Source: Chloroflexota bacterium (GTDB taxonomy: Bacteria > Chloroflexota > Dehalococcoidia > DSTF01 > JACRBR01). Taken from it: DNA of 7,264 bases. The notes beneath the pieces are model-generated. The model was given only the letters and a program-made list of their open reading frames with translations, did no database searches and was not told the origin of the DNA. Positions 1-5,827 of the stretch are shown here, piece after piece; position 1 is the first letter of the stretch, and every line of letters starts with the position of its first letter. The position numbers and the translations under genes were made by a program. The DNA is taken from positions 1 through 7,264 of the forward strand of contig JAKAMA010000121.1 in NCBI GenBank assembly GCA_021813085.1, written 5' to 3'.

Positions 1-726
1 GACCATCGGCGCGACGTACTCGGGGTCGCGGAGTTGCGGCATCGCCGGCGCGCGCGCTGGCCCGCCGGGGCTCGTGATGCCCGCACGGGCGCGCAGGTCG
101 CGCGCCTGCTCGCTGACGGTCGCCGTCATGCGCGTCGCGGCGCCAGGGGCGATAGCGTTACACGTCACGCCGTAGCGGCCGAGGTCCTTCGCGACGACGC
201 GCGTAAAGCCGGCGATGCCGGACTTCGCGGCGCCGTAGTTCGCCTGGCCCGGCATGCCGATCAGCCCCGATCCCGAGCTGAAATTGATGATGCGGCCGTA
301 GCGCTGCTGCCGCATGAGGATTGAGGCCGGCTTCGTACAGCAGTAGTGCCCCTTCAGGTGCACCGCGATGACGGCGTCCCACTCCTCCTCGCTCATGTTG
401 AAGATCATCCGGTCGCGCAGGATGCCAGCGTTGTTGACGAGGATGTCGATGCGGCCGAAGGTGTCGACGGCGGTCTTGATGATCGCCTCGCCGCCCTCGA
501 CGCTTGCGACCGACTCGTAGCTGACGACAGCCGTGCCACCCTCGCCCTTGATCTCGGCGACGACCTGGTCGGCCGGCCCGTTGTCGTGGCCCGTCCCGTC
601 GGTGTTGACGCCGGGATCGACGACGACCACCTTCGCGCCCTCGCGCGCGAAGAGCAGCGCGATACCGCGGCCGATGCCGCCGCCCGAGCCGGTGACGACG
701 GCGACCTTGCCTTCGAGCGCACCCAT
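1..726 (-). CDS. Short-chain dehydrogenase, MFE-2/HSD17B4-like (3R)-hydroxyacyl-CoA dehydrogenase (3' end beyond window)
   Basis: The reading frame starts at ATG 726-724 and stays open for 242 codons to the window edge, so the C-terminus is missing. It is a classical SDR with a Rossmann fold. The cofactor glycine motif TGSGGGIG lies at residues 12-19, NNAG at 98-101, the catalytic Ser at about 151 (NFSSGSG), and the YGAAK Tyr/Lys pair at 164/168. Asp37 at the end of beta-2 (VVVVDPG) suggests NAD rather than NADP. From memory, the segments VHLKGHY, GQANYGAAK, IAPGAATRMT and PEYVAP match the dehydrogenase domain of human HSD17B4 closely, better than FabG-type reductases. The inferred role is oxidation of (3R)-hydroxyacyl-CoA to 3-ketoacyl-CoA, directly after the upstream hydratases. 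It starts 21 nt after the stop of the preceding MaoC gene, with only a weak ribosome site (GGTGACC just before ATG). His123 occupies the position where many SDRs have the tetrad Asn. The SDR family is certain; the substrate is inferred. Confidence 0.93.
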   Translation of the reverse strand, partial: MGALEGKVAVVTGSGGGIGRGIALLFAREGAKVVVVDPGVNTDGTGHDNGPADQVVAEIKGEGGTAVVSYESVASVEGGEAIIKTAVDTFGRIDILVNNAGILRDRMIFNMSEEEWDAVIAVHLKGHYCCTKPASILMRQQRYGRIINFSSGSGLIGMPGQANYGAAKSGIAGFTRVVAKDLGRYGVTCNAIAPGAATRMTATVSEQARDLRARAGITSPGGPARAPAMPQLRDPEYVAPMV

Positions 727-747
727 GGTCACCAGTACCCGCGGCGG

Positions 748-1185
748 CTATCCGCGCGACGGCAGCGCCACGACGGCCGTGCCCGGCGTGGTCTTCTTGC
801 CCTCTGCGTCTTCGGTCCACACGTCCAGGTCGACGAGGTGCTCGCCGTCCTCCTCGCGCTTGGCGGTCACGACGCCGGCGACCGTGATCTCCTTGTTCAG
901 GAGGTCCATGCCGCGGTAGCTGACGCCGAATCGCTTGACGCGCCCCTTGTAGCCGGCGAGCGCGAACACGGCACGCCCGACCTGCGCGTACTTGAACCGG
1001 CCGTGGACGATGTTCTCGGTCAGCCCCATGGCCTTGAGCATGGGGAACTTCTCGTCGAAGTGGAGCGGGTTGAAGTCGCCGCTCCCGGCCGCAAACTTGA
1101 CGAGCTGCTGCTTGTCCGGCGTGATCTTGATCGTCGGCAGTTGCTGGCCGACCGCCACGTCCTCGAAGTACGTCTGCTGGGCCAT
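748..1185 (-). CDS. MaoC-type (R)-specific enoyl-CoA hydratase, catalytic subunit 2
   Basis: This 145-aa single-hotdog protein carries the hydratase-2 motif GDFNPLHFD. Asp37 and His42 form the D-x4-H dyad that in PhaJ and MFE-2 hydratases activates water for addition to trans-2-enoyl-CoA. Other conserved blocks are IVHG (about 59-62) and SYRGMD (about 88-93). The start is ATG 1185-1183, chosen because AAAGGA-type Shine-Dalgarno sequence (1195-1201) lies 9 nt upstream. An in-frame ATG at 1224 has no such site and would add 13 basic residues unlike the family. My hand alignment gives roughly 45% identity to the MaoC gene at 1804-2235, with the dyad at the same residue numbers, so the two are paralogues. 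It follows its probable partner subunit (1250-1750) after 64 nt and precedes the SDR. It is expected to be cytoplasmic and heteromeric. The acyl-CoA substrate is unknown. Confidence 0.93.
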   Translation of the reverse strand: MAQQTYFEDVAVGQQLPTIKITPDKQQLVKFAAGSGDFNPLHFDEKFPMLKAMGLTENIVHGRFKYAQVGRAVFALAGYKGRVKRFGVSYRGMDLLNKEITVAGVVTAKREEDGEHLVDLDVWTEDAEGKKTTPGTAVVALPSRG

Positions 1186-1194
1186 CGGATCTGT

Positions 1195-1201
1195 TCCTTT
1201 C
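1195..1201 (-). promoter_or_regulatory. Shine-Dalgarno site of MaoC gene 748-1185
   Basis: On the minus strand this reads GAAAGGA, ending 9 nt before the ATG at 1185. It is one of the strongest ribosome sites in the window and decides the start codon against the upstream ATG at 1224. Confidence 0.75.
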
Positions 1202-1212
1202 GAAGAGCGGCT

Positions 1213-1240
1213 CCGGCGCGCCACGTCCCCAGCGCGTCGG
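1213..1240 (-). other. Stem-loop between the second hydratase pair genes
   Basis: In the minus-strand transcript, CCGACGCGC and GCGCGCCGG can pair around a 10-nt loop with one A/C mismatch. The structure fills the 64-nt gap between the stop at 1250 and the ribosome site at 1195-1201. No U-tract follows, so it is not a standard terminator. Chance is possible in DNA this GC-rich. Confidence 0.35.
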
Positions 1241-1249
1241 GTGCCATTG

Positions 1250-1750
1250 CTACATGTGAATCGACGTGAGCCTCTGCTTCACGACGACCTTGCCGGTGGC
1301 CTTGTCCTTGTAGACCGACTCGTTGGTGATGAAGAGCATCGGCCGCGCGCCTTCGCGCAGCTTGAGGTCCGCGAGATGCGATGTCTCCTCGAGCACGTCG
1401 CCGGCACAGATCACGTCGAAGTACTCTGTCTCGGTGCCACCATCGAGGAGTCCCTTGAACGGAATGTCCAGGCGCGGGCCGCCGGCCCGGCGCGGGAAGC
1501 CGAAGGTCGGGTCGTTGCTGCCGGGCAGGTACACGGGCGTACCGATGTAGCCGAGTGGCGCGACGATGCTGCGGAAGCCCTGCTGCTTCGCGAAGTCGAC
1601 GTCGTAGTGGATCGGGTCCTCGGAGCCGATGCCACGTGCGTACATCCGGACGCTGGTCGTCGTCACCTCGTACGTCCACGGCTCACTCTCGACGCCGATC
1701 TGCGCGCGCATATCGTCGGTGATCTGGAGTGCGGTTTCGGTATCAGGCAC
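1250..1750 (-). CDS. FAS1-like dehydratase-domain protein (MaoC N-type hotdog), partner subunit 2
   Basis: This 166-aa protein belongs to the MaoC_dehydrat_N/FAS1-like hotdog type, which includes mycobacterial HadA/HadC and the N-terminal half of hydratase 2. Recognisable blocks are ITDDMRAQIG (10-19), RMYARGIG (35-42), the SIVAPLGYIGTPV stretch (about 61-73), LDGGTETEYF (102-111) and CAGD (115-118). At the catalytic-motif position it reads GSEDPIHYD: the His is kept (48) but Ser43 replaces the Asp of the D-x4-H dyad, so on its own it is probably not an active hydratase. I chose GTG at 1750-1748 because AAGGAG lies 7 nt upstream and because the N-terminus then matches its paralogue at 2288-2782. 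The alternative ATG at 1771 adds 7 residues, has no ribosome site and abuts a stem-loop. It likely pairs with the MaoC subunit encoded next (748-1185). It is roughly 40% identical to the 2288-2782 product. Confidence 0.88.
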   Translation of the reverse strand: MPDTETALQITDDMRAQIGVESEPWTYEVTTTSVRMYARGIGSEDPIHYDVDFAKQQGFRSIVAPLGYIGTPVYLPGSNDPTFGFPRRAGGPRLDIPFKGLLDGGTETEYFDVICAGDVLEETSHLADLKLREGARPMLFITNESVYKDKATGKVVVKQRLTSIHM

Positions 1751-1757
1751 TGGCTTG

Positions 1758-1763
1758 CTCCTT
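1758..1763 (-). promoter_or_regulatory. Shine-Dalgarno site AAGGAG supporting a GTG start
   Basis: The minus strand reads AAGGAG followed by a 7-nt spacer and GTG at 1750-1748. It lies inside the codons that an ATG start at 1771 would use, so it argues that translation begins at the GTG. Confidence 0.7.
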
Positions 1764-1772
1764 CGACTCATG

Positions 1773-1791
1773 GCCCGCGCGGTCCGCGGGC
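1773..1791 (-). other. Stem-loop between MaoC gene 1 and FAS1-like gene 2
   Basis: The minus strand reads GCCCGCG, a 5-nt GACCG loop, then CGCGGGC, a perfect 7-bp stem. It lies between the stop at 1804 and the AAGGAG at 1758-1763. No U-tract follows. It could stabilise or process the message, or be a chance product of high GC. Confidence 0.4.
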
Positions 1792-1803
1792 GATCTGCTT
1801 CTG

Positions 1804-2235
1804 TCAGGCGCGGCCCGGCAGCGTCACGGTTGCGGTGCCGGGCGAGGTCCTCTTGCCGTCGGGCTTCTCCGTCCAGATGTCGAGGTCGACGTAGTGCCTG
1901 CCGTCCAGTGTGTATGTCTTCGTGACGACGCCGCGGCAGAGGATGTCCTGGCCCGGTTCGTCCATCCCGCGGTACGAGCAGCCGAAGCGGCGGATCTGCC
2001 CGCCTTCGCCGATCCAGTCGTGGAGGAGCTGACCGAGAAAGGCGTTCTTCAGGGCGCCGTGGACGATCAACCCCTTGAGGCCCGTCGCCTGCGCAAAGTC
2101 TCTGTCGTAGTGGATCTGGTAGAAGTCGCCGGAGGCGGCGGCCCACTGGACAAGCTGCTGCGTCGAGCAGTTCTTTCTGAGCTGCGGGATCTCGTCGCCC
2201 GCGTGCACATCCTCGAAGAACACTTGATGCGTCAT
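1804..2235 (-). CDS. MaoC-type (R)-specific enoyl-CoA hydratase, catalytic subunit 1
   Basis: This 143-aa single-hotdog protein has the complete hydratase-2 dyad, Asp37 and His42, in SGDFYQIHYD. It also has LIVHGALKN (about 57-65), RFGCSYRGMD (about 82-91) and a C-terminal VDLDIWTE / PGTATVTLP strand pair. Family knowledge: such proteins hydrate trans-2-enoyl-CoA to (3R)-hydroxyacyl-CoA, or dehydrate in reverse, as homodimers or with a FAS1-like partner. The start is ATG 2235-2233; the upstream sequence on the minus strand (AGGCGAGAG) is only a weak ribosome site. It lies 52 nt after the FAS1-like gene 2288-2782, its probable partner, with a stem-loop in between. It is the paralogue of the 748-1185 product. 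Tyr39-Gln40 replaces the Asn-Pro usual before the catalytic His, which may reflect a different acyl preference; that last point is inference. Confidence 0.93.
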   Translation of the reverse strand: MTHQVFFEDVHAGDEIPQLRKNCSTQQLVQWAAASGDFYQIHYDRDFAQATGLKGLIVHGALKNAFLGQLLHDWIGEGGQIRRFGCSYRGMDEPGQDILCRGVVTKTYTLDGRHYVDLDIWTEKPDGKRTSPGTATVTLPGRA

Positions 2236-2254
2236 CTCTCGCCTGCCAGGACCT

Positions 2255-2277
2255 TCTCCCGCGTGCGGAGCGGGAGA
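2255..2277 (-). repeat. Intergenic palindrome, 8-bp perfect stem
   Basis: TCTCCCGC and GCGGGAGA flank a 7-nt loop in the 52-nt gap between the first FAS1-like and MaoC genes. Its sequence resembles the dispersed CTCTCCCGC...GCGGGAGAG palindromes I recall from many high-GC genomes, so it may be a copy of an interspersed repeat. Only this copy is seen in the window. There is no U-tract, and it may act as a processing or stabilising hairpin within the operon. Confidence 0.5.
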
Positions 2278-2287
2278 GGCTTCGCGC

Positions 2288-2782
2288 TCAATACTGGATC
2301 ATCGTCCCGCGCATCTTCGCGACGACCTTGCCGCGCTGATTCGTGTACGTCGTCTCACGCGTCGTGATGAGCATGGGTCCCAGGCTGCCCTCCGTCTCTT
2401 CGAAGCCGCTAATCCTGCTCACCGCCGTGATGGTATCGCCCGCGCAAATGGTATCGGACTCCGGGAAGTACTCGTACTCGGTGCCGCCGTTCAGGACACG
2501 GCGGTACGGGACGCTGTAGCCGCGGCCCGCGCCGGGGGGACCCTGCGCCGCAACGCCGGGGCGGAAGACGGGTGTGCCGAGGAAGCCCGGCGGCGCGACG
2601 ATGCTCCGGTAGCCGCGGGCGCGGGCGGCGTCCTCGTCGTAGAAGATCAGGTCGGTGTGGCCGACGGCGCGCGCGAACATGCGGCAGTTCGTCTTCTCGA
2701 CCTCGAGCGTCACGGGCGGCCCGTCGACGCCCACCAGCGCCCGCATCTCATCGGTGATCACGGAGGGGGCGGCCTGCGCCAT
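2288..2782 (-). CDS. FAS1-like dehydratase-domain protein (MaoC N-type hotdog), partner subunit 1
   Basis: This is a 164-aa hotdog protein of the same FAS1-like/MaoC_dehydrat_N type as the 1250-1750 product: ITDEMRALVG (9-18), RMFARAVG (34-41), SIVAPPGFLGTPV (60-72), LNGGTEYEYF (97-106), CAGDTI (113-118). At the dyad position it reads GHTDLIFYD: both residues differ (His42 for Asp, Phe47 for His), so the subunit should be non-catalytic and serve in substrate binding or assembly, as proposed for the non-catalytic halves of HadAB-type and MFE-2 hydratases. The start is ATG 2782-2780, with AAGGA 6 nt upstream. The open frame upstream to 2872 is not coding, because it runs through the promoter. 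It is the first gene of the five-gene operon and is expected to pair with the MaoC product of 1804-2235. Residues 76-89 are a Gly/Pro/Ala-rich loop unlike that of its paralogue. Confidence 0.9.
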   Translation of the reverse strand: MAQAAPSVITDEMRALVGVDGPPVTLEVEKTNCRMFARAVGHTDLIFYDEDAARARGYRSIVAPPGFLGTPVFRPGVAAQGPPGAGRGYSVPYRRVLNGGTEYEYFPESDTICAGDTITAVSRISGFEETEGSLGPMLITTRETTYTNQRGKVVAKMRGTMIQY

Positions 2783-2788
2783 CGCGGA

Positions 2789-2793
2789 TCCTT
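2789..2793 (-). promoter_or_regulatory. Shine-Dalgarno site AAGGA of the first operon gene
   Basis: AAGGA on the minus strand ends 6 nt before the ATG at 2782, fixing the start of the FAS1-like gene downstream of the predicted promoter. Confidence 0.7.
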
Positions 2794-2809
2794 GCGGCTG
2801 AGTCCAGAG

Positions 2810-2827
2810 TCTCACGTGCACGTCAGA
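2810..2827. promoter_or_regulatory. Near-palindromic operator candidate
   Basis: TCTCACGTGCACGTCAGA is self-complementary at 8 of 9 base pairs, with a perfect 10-bp core ACGTGCACGT. It lies at about +10 to +27 relative to the predicted transcription start, a typical place for a repressor of the TetR or FadR kind to block initiation or early elongation. CAGAGT also occurs twice as a 19-bp-spaced direct repeat (2805-2810, 2824-2829). No regulator gene is in the window, so the protein that would bind is unknown. Confidence 0.45.
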
Positions 2828-2843
2828 GTTGACGGCGAGTCGC

Positions 2844-2872
2844 AATGTAGCACCGGGCATTTGGAGTGTCAA
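2844..2872 (-). promoter_or_regulatory. Sigma-70-type promoter of the hydratase/dehydrogenase operon
   Basis: The minus strand has a perfect -35 TTGACA (2872-2867), a 17-nt spacer, and TACATT (2849-2844), which matches the -10 consensus at four of six bases including the key first, second and last. Transcription would begin near 2837, giving a 5' leader of about 55 nt before the ATG at 2782. It is in the only sizeable non-coding gap of the window and is relatively AT-rich against its surroundings. Confidence 0.75.
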
Positions 2873-2900
2873 CGAAGGGAGGCGGCAGCACCCGGGACAG

Positions 2901-2920
2901 CGGCGCCAACAGCGGCACCG
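2901..2920 (-). terminator. Possible weak terminator hairpin after the alpha-galactosidase gene
   Basis: On the minus strand, CGGTGCC and GGCGCCG pair (7 bp, one G-U) around a GCTGTT loop, starting 10 nt after the stop codon at 2932-2930. No run of U follows, so it is not a canonical intrinsic terminator. Its position between two transcription units is the main argument. Confidence 0.3.
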
Positions 2921-2929
2921 CGTCGTCGT

Positions 2930-5287
2930 TCACCGCGGTAGGAGTGCCTTGAAGTCAACCTCCAGGACGGCATCGCGCTCCACCGTGACGTCGACGCCAC
3001 GGACGGCGCCTGAGCCCGCCCACTCGACTCGTTCGCCGTCGAGGCGCGCCGCGACCGGCTCCCGGCCGCCGGTGGCGAAGAAGACCCGGCGCCGCGCACG
3101 GCCAACCGGCGCGAGGGTAATGCGCAGGCGCCCCCCCGCAGCGTCCCAGGCGGACGAGGCGGCGTCGAGCACGCCCATGCCGATGTGCGCCGTCGTCGCG
3201 ACGAGCGCCGGCTCGCCCGCGGCGGGGGCGAGCGCCACCACGCGGCAGGCGTGCGGGGAGACCGCGGCGAACGAGAGCGTATCCTCGACGACGCCAACAT
3301 AGCGGGCATCCCACAGCTCGACAGCGTGCCATCGCCCGGGCGGGAGCGGCGCCGAGAGGTCGCGCACGCCGTCCTCGAAATTGAACAGCGCGACGATGCG
3401 GCCGGGGCCGCCAGTGCCTCCCGGCACAAGGTCCAGGTGCTCGGGCATGTCGCGCTCGAACAAGTCGACGGGCACGCCCGCACGTGGCAGCGGCGGCAGC
3501 AGCATCGAAATCAGCTCGAGCCGCTCGGGCGGCAGGCGATCGAGGTCGTCGCTCGAAAGCATCATGCCGGCAGACAGGCCGATCACGCTGGCGAGCGTGC
3601 GGGTCTCGTCGAGCGTGAGCTTCGTGCGGTCGGTGCGCACGAGCAGGCAGTCGGGGTCATTGGCCCAGAGCCGCCCGTGCATCCACGACCGCGTGAGCGT
3701 GTTGCGGATCGCCGACTCGGCGCTCAGCCCGTCATCGGGGGTGCGTGGCCGCGGCTGCGTCCGGCTGCGCTCCTCGTGCGTGAGGAAGCGCCAGAACGGC
3801 GCCACGTCGGGGCCGATGCGGTTGCCGTCGAAGGCACCGACGGACGGCGCCATGAGCGCGCCGCAGCCGAGGATGAAGCGCTCGCCGCCGGCGCCGCGGC
3901 GCACGGCATCGAGCGCGGCACGATACGCGCGCACCCGCGTCGCCGCCGGGTCGTGCCGCCGGCCGGCGATGGCGGCGCCGAAGAGGAAGTCGATCTTGAC
4001 GTAGTCGTAGCCCCAGCCGTCGCACACCTCGCGGAACAGCACCGTCAGCCACTCCCGCGCTTCCGGGTGCGAGCCGTCCAGCCCGAAGTTGCGGCGCTGC
4101 CAGTTGTGCTGAGCGACGATGGGCGTGCCGTCGTCCGCGTGGACGGCCCAGTCCGGGTGCGCGGCGTACGTCTTCGAGGTTTCGGCGAGCAGGAACGGCG
4201 CCAGCCAGATGCCGGGCGTATAACCCGCACGCCTGATCTCGGACGCGAGCCACGCCATGCCGTGCGGGAACCTCTCGTTGACGGTGAGCCAGTCGCCGAT
4301 ATCGGCCTGGTAGCCGTCGTCGATCTGCACGGTCTCGACGGGCAACGCGCGGCGGTGCTGCTCCAGGAAGCGCAGGTTGCGGAGGACGTCGTCCTCGCTG
4401 ACCTGCGTGAAGAAGTAGTACCAGGAGCACCAGCCCGCCGGTGTCACCGGCGGCACGCGGGCACCCATCAGGCGCCCGAGCGCGTCTCCGTAGCGCGCGA
4501 GCTGTTCGTCAGGCGTCCCGACGATGTCGACCGTGATGCGCTCTGACCAGAGCGTCTCCCCGGGGCCGAGCGGGACGCCGTCGAGCAGGCAGCGCGCGTC
4601 TACCCGGCGGGCGGGCGCGTCGACGATGACCTGCGTGACGAAGTCGCGCGCGGTGACGGCGCCCGCGAGGAGGGAGCGCGCAGAAGCGGGGTCGTACAGC
4701 ACACCGACGTCGTCCGACGCGAAGCGTCCTGGCGACGTTTCCGGCGGCTCCGGCGCGAGTACGGGCGGCGCACTGCGCACGTCGCGCTGGGCGCCGCCGA
4801 GAGACATCGTCGGCGCCCAGGACTGCCAGCCGTTGCGGTAGACACGCCAGTCCGCGGGCTTCGACACGAGCTGCAGCCTGCCGCGTCCCTCCGCTGTCTC
4901 GAAGACATGCAGCGCGTCGAGCCCGATCGGCGCTGCCCCATCGTTGGTCACGCCGACGCGCATCACGCAGGACGGCAGGGCATCGTAGAGCACCACCTCG
5001 CGCCGCAAGGTGACGCCCTGGCGCGGGACGCGCGCGATCAGCGCCAGCAGGCGGCCGCCGCCGAGCGCATCCTCGTACGGACGGATGTCGTAGTCGCAGC
5101 GCTCAAGTCGGACAGGCGCCCGACCGCGTGGCCGCACCGACGCGACGGCGCGCTCCGTCGGGCGGAAGCCGCCGTCGAGCGCGACGGGGGAGATGCTGCC
5201 GTCGTCCTGGCGCGTCTCGACGCGCAGCCAGCGGTTCTGTAGCCAGGGGCCGTTGCGCCCGAGCCCGGACGATGCCGCCTCGGGCAT
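2930..5287 (-). CDS. Alpha-galactosidase-type glycoside hydrolase, GH36 (clan GH-D)
   Basis: This 785-aa protein should hydrolyse alpha-linked galactosides with retention of configuration. The layout fits GH36: an N-terminal beta-sandwich domain (about 1-275, with NGWQSWAPT at 152-160), a TIM barrel (about 280-600) and a C-terminal beta-sandwich. Barrel motifs are PAGWCSWYYFF (283-293), QIDDGYQ (321-327), PGIWLAPF (358-365), DYVKIDFLFGA (428-438) and GNRIGPDV (488-495). By analogy with the family, Asp433 in KIDF is the nucleophile and Asp494 in IGPD the acid/base. No signal peptide or membrane segment is visible, so it should be cytoplasmic and act on imported oligosaccharides. It starts at ATG 5287-5285, sharing one base with the DUF421 stop (TGATG), which suggests translational coupling; the ribosome site is weak. 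No sugar transporter or regulator is adjacent. The GH36 assignment is strong, but exact specificity (alpha-galactosidase versus alpha-N-acetylgalactosaminidase or a related activity) is not shown. Confidence 0.92.
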   Translation of the reverse strand: MPEAASSGLGRNGPWLQNRWLRVETRQDDGSISPVALDGGFRPTERAVASVRPRGRAPVRLERCDYDIRPYEDALGGGRLLALIARVPRQGVTLRREVVLYDALPSCVMRVGVTNDGAAPIGLDALHVFETAEGRGRLQLVSKPADWRVYRNGWQSWAPTMSLGGAQRDVRSAPPVLAPEPPETSPGRFASDDVGVLYDPASARSLLAGAVTARDFVTQVIVDAPARRVDARCLLDGVPLGPGETLWSERITVDIVGTPDEQLARYGDALGRLMGARVPPVTPAGWCSWYYFFTQVSEDDVLRNLRFLEQHRRALPVETVQIDDGYQADIGDWLTVNERFPHGMAWLASEIRRAGYTPGIWLAPFLLAETSKTYAAHPDWAVHADDGTPIVAQHNWQRRNFGLDGSHPEAREWLTVLFREVCDGWGYDYVKIDFLFGAAIAGRRHDPAATRVRAYRAALDAVRRGAGGERFILGCGALMAPSVGAFDGNRIGPDVAPFWRFLTHEERSRTQPRPRTPDDGLSAESAIRNTLTRSWMHGRLWANDPDCLLVRTDRTKLTLDETRTLASVIGLSAGMMLSSDDLDRLPPERLELISMLLPPLPRAGVPVDLFERDMPEHLDLVPGGTGGPGRIVALFNFEDGVRDLSAPLPPGRWHAVELWDARYVGVVEDTLSFAAVSPHACRVVALAPAAGEPALVATTAHIGMGVLDAASSAWDAAGGRLRITLAPVGRARRRVFFATGGREPVAARLDGERVEWAGSGAVRGVDVTVERDAVLEVDFKALLPR

Positions 5288-5820
5288 CAGTTGCCGCCCG
5301 GCCGGATCGCGCGGACGCGGTGCCGGGTACGGACGCTCTGCGCGCCACGCGGGATGATGCTGATCGTGCCGTCGATCTCGAGGACGGCGGTGTGCACGTC
5401 GGAGAGCGACCCGAAGCCGTGCTCGCGCATCGCCTCCAGCACGAGATCGTCGGTGAGTCCCGCGCGCCGCACGTTCTCCTCGACCATCTCACCGCCGTTG
5501 ACGAGCAGCACGGGCTGCCCCACGACGGCACGCCGGAAGGCCGGAATCCGCGACACCGCGACACCCACCACGGCATTGGTCGCGAGCAGCGTGGCCGCCG
5601 CGACGAGACCGCCGAAGATGCTCACGTCGGTGCCGACCATCGCGTTCTGGACGGCGTTCGCGATGAGCAGGATCAGCACCAGGTCGAACGGCGTCATCTG
5701 CCCGAGCTGACGCCGCCCGGTGAGCCGCATGAGCAGCACGATGACGACGTAGACGATGACGCTGCGGTAGACGATCTGCCAGAACGGCGCGTGGACCCCG
5801 AAGACGGCGGACGCACTCAT
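5287..5820 (-). CDS. DUF421 / YetF-like membrane protein
   Basis: This 177-aa protein has three hydrophobic segments near residues 14-31, 43-63 and 66-90, followed by a soluble C-terminal domain. The stretch from RLTGRRQLGQMTPFD (32-46) into helix 2 and the GQPVLLVNGG segment (101-110) are hallmarks of the DUF421 family, which includes YetF and YcaP. Its length and order of parts are normal for the family, so it is complete. The molecular function of the family is not established; members are plasma-membrane proteins and some are linked to sporulation or stress. The start is ATG 5820-5818, 7 nt after the GNAT stop, with no clear Shine-Dalgarno sequence. Its stop overlaps the alpha-galactosidase start by one base. 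The basic C-terminus (VRTRHRVRAIR) is presumably cytoplasmic. Confidence 0.92.
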   Translation of the reverse strand: MSASAVFGVHAPFWQIVYRSVIVYVVIVLLMRLTGRRQLGQMTPFDLVLILLIANAVQNAMVGTDVSIFGGLVAAATLLATNAVVGVAVSRIPAFRRAVVGQPVLLVNGGEMVEENVRRAGLTDDLVLEAMREHGFGSLSDVHTAVLEIDGTISIIPRGAQSVRTRHRVRAIRPGGN

Positions 5821-5827
5821 CGCGCTG

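Noticed and set aside
1186..1224. An upstream ATG at 1224 for the second MaoC protein.
   Set aside because: It has no ribosome site and would add a basic stretch (MARRSRSSKG) absent from the paralogue. The GAAAGGA at 1195-1201 serves ATG 1185.
346..1269. A 307-codon plus-strand frame opposite the SDR and MaoC genes.
   Set aside because: It is antisense to two clearly conserved genes and crosses their junction. The translation shows no family motif.
2783..2872. An N-terminal extension of 30 residues for the first FAS1-like protein (TTG at 2872).
   Set aside because: The TTG is part of the TTGACA -35 box and the region holds the promoter and palindrome. ATG 2782 has a good ribosome site and gives the family length.
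3185..4546. A 453-codon open frame on the plus strand opposite the alpha-galactosidase gene.
   Set aside because: The opposite strand encodes a full GH36 protein with all motifs. The antisense product is Arg/Ala/Gly-rich low-complexity sequence with no recognisable domain, as expected from high-GC shadow frames.
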